64,000 bases of DNA from Ottelia alismoides. Its lineage: Eukaryota > Streptophyta > Magnoliopsida > Alismatales > Hydrocharitaceae. Position 1 is the first letter of the stretch. Each line of letters opens with the position of its first letter. The translations under genes and the position numbers were made by a program. Shown in pieces: positions 60,989-64,000 of this stretch. The notes under the pieces were generated by a model that searched no databases, was not told where the DNA came from, and saw only the letters and a program-made list of their open reading frames with translations. The stretch covers positions 868,001 through 932,000 of the forward strand of contig JAZKJV010002956.1 of assembly GCA_037367405.1 (NCBI GenBank), in the 5' to 3' direction.

Positions 60989-63900
60989 TGATGAATACAT
61001 GATTCTCGCTCTTTATTCTTTTATTTTAGCTATTTTTCTTGGCAAAACATCTTGTGAATACTTGTGAATATAATAACTTAGCAATTAGCATGTTTTGTTA
61101 ATATTGCATAATTAGCATGTTTTGGTTGAATAAAGAATAAAGGAAGAGAAAAAGGAATGAGGTATTTAGAATAAATACAGAGTGACCTAAAACCCAGGAG
61201 AAGGTCAAGACTTGACTTGATCGCAAAATAAAATTAGTAGAGAGAGACATGGTCTACTATGTGTTGTACATATTACATATACTCGTACATATTATCTATA
61301 TATTTATTTTCGACAAAATAAAATTAAATTATTATTTTTATACCCTTGTATACAATCCTAGAAAAAATATAAAAATAAAGTAAAAATCGGAAAATTAAAA
61401 TTGAAATAAAAATGAAATCATCACTGGTATAAAATACAAATGTGTATATCACAATCCACTATTTATTATGCCCCTTAATTAATTTATAAAAATAAAATAA
61501 AAAATTTTTTATATACTAAAATTATGTTGTAAATAAAAAATAGAATAAGCTTATTTATGTAAAAATAATAAAGTAAAAATTCTTGTACATAATACATAGG
61601 TATAATATACCTGTATACAACACACTATGTAATGTATATATCTTATTTTTTATAAAAATAATTATAAAACACAGGAAATAGTTTGAAAAATAATAAAGAT
61701 TTTTTTATTTTATATACTTTTTATTTTAATTTCATCTACTATTTTTTATTGAATTTCCAAGCATTTTGTATATTCTGAATTTCTGATTTGTCCAGCTGGG
61801 AATGTTGACCTAGGTCAACGTCCCCTTCTAGCCTGGGTTGGATCAAAACCTTCTTGTTGTAGCCTTTTCTCAGAATTTTCAAGCCTGACTTTGACCCTCT
61901 TTTGCCTCGATTCTTTGCCTGATCCTCCTCCTATGTTCCTTGACCCTCACGGATCCATAGGAAAGAGCAGATCTTCCTCGGGTTGCATGCTCTCACTCGA
62001 TCATTCTAGATCCCTAGGATCCCTATAAAATCGTTCCTCTACCTCCATTGCCAAGTAGCTCATTCCTCGCCGCCATTTTTGACCCTTAGCAATCTTCAGC
62101 TAAGTGACAACTACCGGGCTGAACTTTGGAGCTCAGTTAGGTGTAGAAGCGATATAGCTCAAGCTTCGTGGCCGGACCTCTGCCTCGAGTAGCCTCCCTG
62201 TCCGCCACAACGTGGTTGAGGCCATCACCCCGACGAGCACCTTTGCCTGAAGCTCAGGAGCTCCTCCAAACCTTCATGTATCGTGTTTATCCTTCGCATT
62301 TCATGTTCATTCTGATTTTTCCATTCACGTCACTACCGATACCCTCGCTCTGACCAGCTGGTCGGAGCCTCGTTCCACTCACTCACCCGTTCCGATTGAC
62401 GCTACATCTCGCCCTCCAACTTCCCAAGCAACCTGATCATCCTCAATCTTGCTCACTAGAGCAAGATTAGGCCTAGTCTCCCTCCCTCATGTTTGTCGGA
62501 GACCCAACACCCATTCCCCATCACTTCTATCATTCCCTTGTTTATCAAACCATCCTCAGAGCTTCGCCTCCGAGCGGCGTACCCTTTACAGGTGCTGGTT
62601 CACATGATGGCACCAATTTAGCACCCCAACTGCTCAGGCAGAGCAGCTACAGGCTGAGGACCACTGTACGCCCCATCTGACCAACCATCTTCCAATCAGA
62701 GCCTTCCTCTCGATGCGGAGTACTCCAAAAACGGTGTTGGGCCCTTCTGCAGCTTCATCGGTGAGGTGGATCGTCGTCCACAATCAGGCAAAGTTCGTCA
62801 AAAGGAGGTTCTTCCAGTTACCTCTTTAGCCGTTCGATTAGGAGATAGACTCCAGATCTGATGACGATCGTACATACATGCCTTACTCATAATGGCCTGA
62901 TTAGCTTTTGGGAAAGATCTACATTGTTCACCCACGCCCAACTCCATCAACTGTCAGATCTCTGTACTGTAGCAGAGAATCATAGATGCACGTCCCCCAC
63001 CACGTTAGAGCTGTCATATCTTTTCCAAGGGACAATCAGAGATGCCAGAGTCCCCACGCACCACACATATGCATCATGGTATCTTTCCCTTTAGCCCCTT
63101 CTTGTTTCTGCATTTAACTTTAATCCAATAAATGAAAATTGTAGTTAAGACATTTTACAACTTGGACCTTGTGTTTTATCTATTTGTAGTTTAGTCCCTC
63201 TTAGTTTGTAGCACGTGTAGTCCCACATGAGCTTTTGGGTTATTTGCACTCTATGCCCTATAATTTTACCTGTTATGAATTAAATGGCATGTTTTTAGTA
63301 TTTGCAATTATACCCTTATGAATCTGCATCACGTGTGTCGCGTGGCTTGATTAGACTTTTTGCAGATACAACCCTAGATGTTTTAACTATGTTATTCTTC
63401 GGCCTAGAAATTTATTTTATTTGCAAATTGATCCATGTAAACTGTGCGTAATTACATCTTGTATTTTGGACTCAATAAATAGCAAATAACTTGAAAAATT
63501 ATATAAAAATTACCATTATCTCCCATTAGTGAATTGTTTATTGTGATTTTATGGATTGATTTACTTGCATATATTATTCTTGAGAAATAAAAAAATCCTT
63601 AAAAATAGCCCTGTTTGCATTATAAAATTTATAAAAATTTGAAAAATGTTTTAAAAATTACAAAAAAGTTCCTGAGCATGTCTTTTTGTATGCCTTATTT
63701 ACAGTATCAATTTTATTTAAAAATTCACTCTAAAAATCATAAAAATTTAAAAACACATAAAACCTTATAAAAATTATATAAAACCACAGAAAATCTAAAA
63801 ATTCCATTTTCAGTTCCTGTTTCTGATTTTTATTTGTATTTCATCATAAAATTACTATCCAGGACTTTAGGGCACTTTAATTATTTTGTAACTTGCAATC

Positions 63901-64000
63901 TAGTCCTAGTTGTGCATTATTTGTCTTTTTAGGCATTATTTGATTTTTTATAAAACTCCAAAAACATCTAAAAAATGCCAGAAATTTACCAAAACATTTT
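60989..64000 (+). repeat. Element G: LTR (plus), continuing past the window end
   Basis: It begins TGATGAATACATGATTCTCGCTC, similar to D, and holds the block GGTCAAGACTTGACTTGATCGC shared with D. The order of parts is that of A: AT-rich, TATA box, GC-rich (61950-63080), then AT-rich with TAAAAA phrases. Compared with A, some 300-400 bp of LTR should remain beyond the window. No polypurine tract precedes it, so it is either a 5' LTR or a solo LTR. The bases AAAAG at 60984-60988 may be its target duplication. Confidence 0.7.
62024..62030 (+). promoter_or_regulatory. Element G: LTR TATA box
   Basis: TATAAAA lies about 1,035 bp into the LTR, the same offset as TATATAG in A. Confidence 0.5.

Overview
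The window is nuclear DNA of a flowering plant. It is mostly nested LTR retrotransposons, with one clear host gene near the right. The host gene is a spliced MATE transporter whose coding exons are GC-rich. That composition, together with very large Ty3/gypsy elements, suggests a monocot, but the species cannot be named from the sequence. There are no bacterial or organellar features, no CRISPR array, and no rRNA or tRNA gene that I can see.

Elements are labelled A to G here. A, B, C, D, E and G belong to one Ty3/gypsy group that looks like Athila: tRNA-Asp-type primer site, an FMDD reverse transcriptase motif, LTRs of 3.2-3.6 kb beginning TGATGAAT, and no zinc knuckle in gag. F is a Ty1/copia element with 2.5-kb LTRs and a tRNA-iMet primer site. 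Layout: 1-6676 is the 5' part of C (minus), a derivative without a recognisable gag. 6677-19401 is A (plus), decayed, whose left end lies outside the window because C sits inside it. 19402-21591 and 49739-50668 are parts of D (minus), the oldest host. 21592-49733 is F (minus), inserted in the D LTR with target duplication GCAAC. 32152-49600 is B (minus), inserted in the 5' LTR of F with target duplication GGACC. About 50680-52015 is E, an LTR fragment (plus). From 60989 to the end is the LTR of G (plus).

B is almost intact: one 2,271-residue gag-pol frame with only two TAG codons. F is also young: one frameshift and two nonsense codons. A is a multiply broken relic.

From 52 to 61 kb the DNA is not LTR-derived. 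It holds the MATE gene (two exons, 53925-55597, with a TATA box and G-box), a hidden CACTA-type TNP2 transposase relic (57836 to about 58810, minus), a small tandem duplication and a 430-bp purine-rich tract.

The most unusual structures are not genes. The non-coding DNA of F (both LTRs and the leader) is a chain of short perfect inverted repeats, mostly with 7-12-bp arms and a three-base loop that usually starts with C. A and B carry, just after pol, three evenly spaced hairpins (about 88 bp apart) whose 3' arms repeat the polypurine tract. C encodes a protease-like domain whose expected active-site motif is not preserved.
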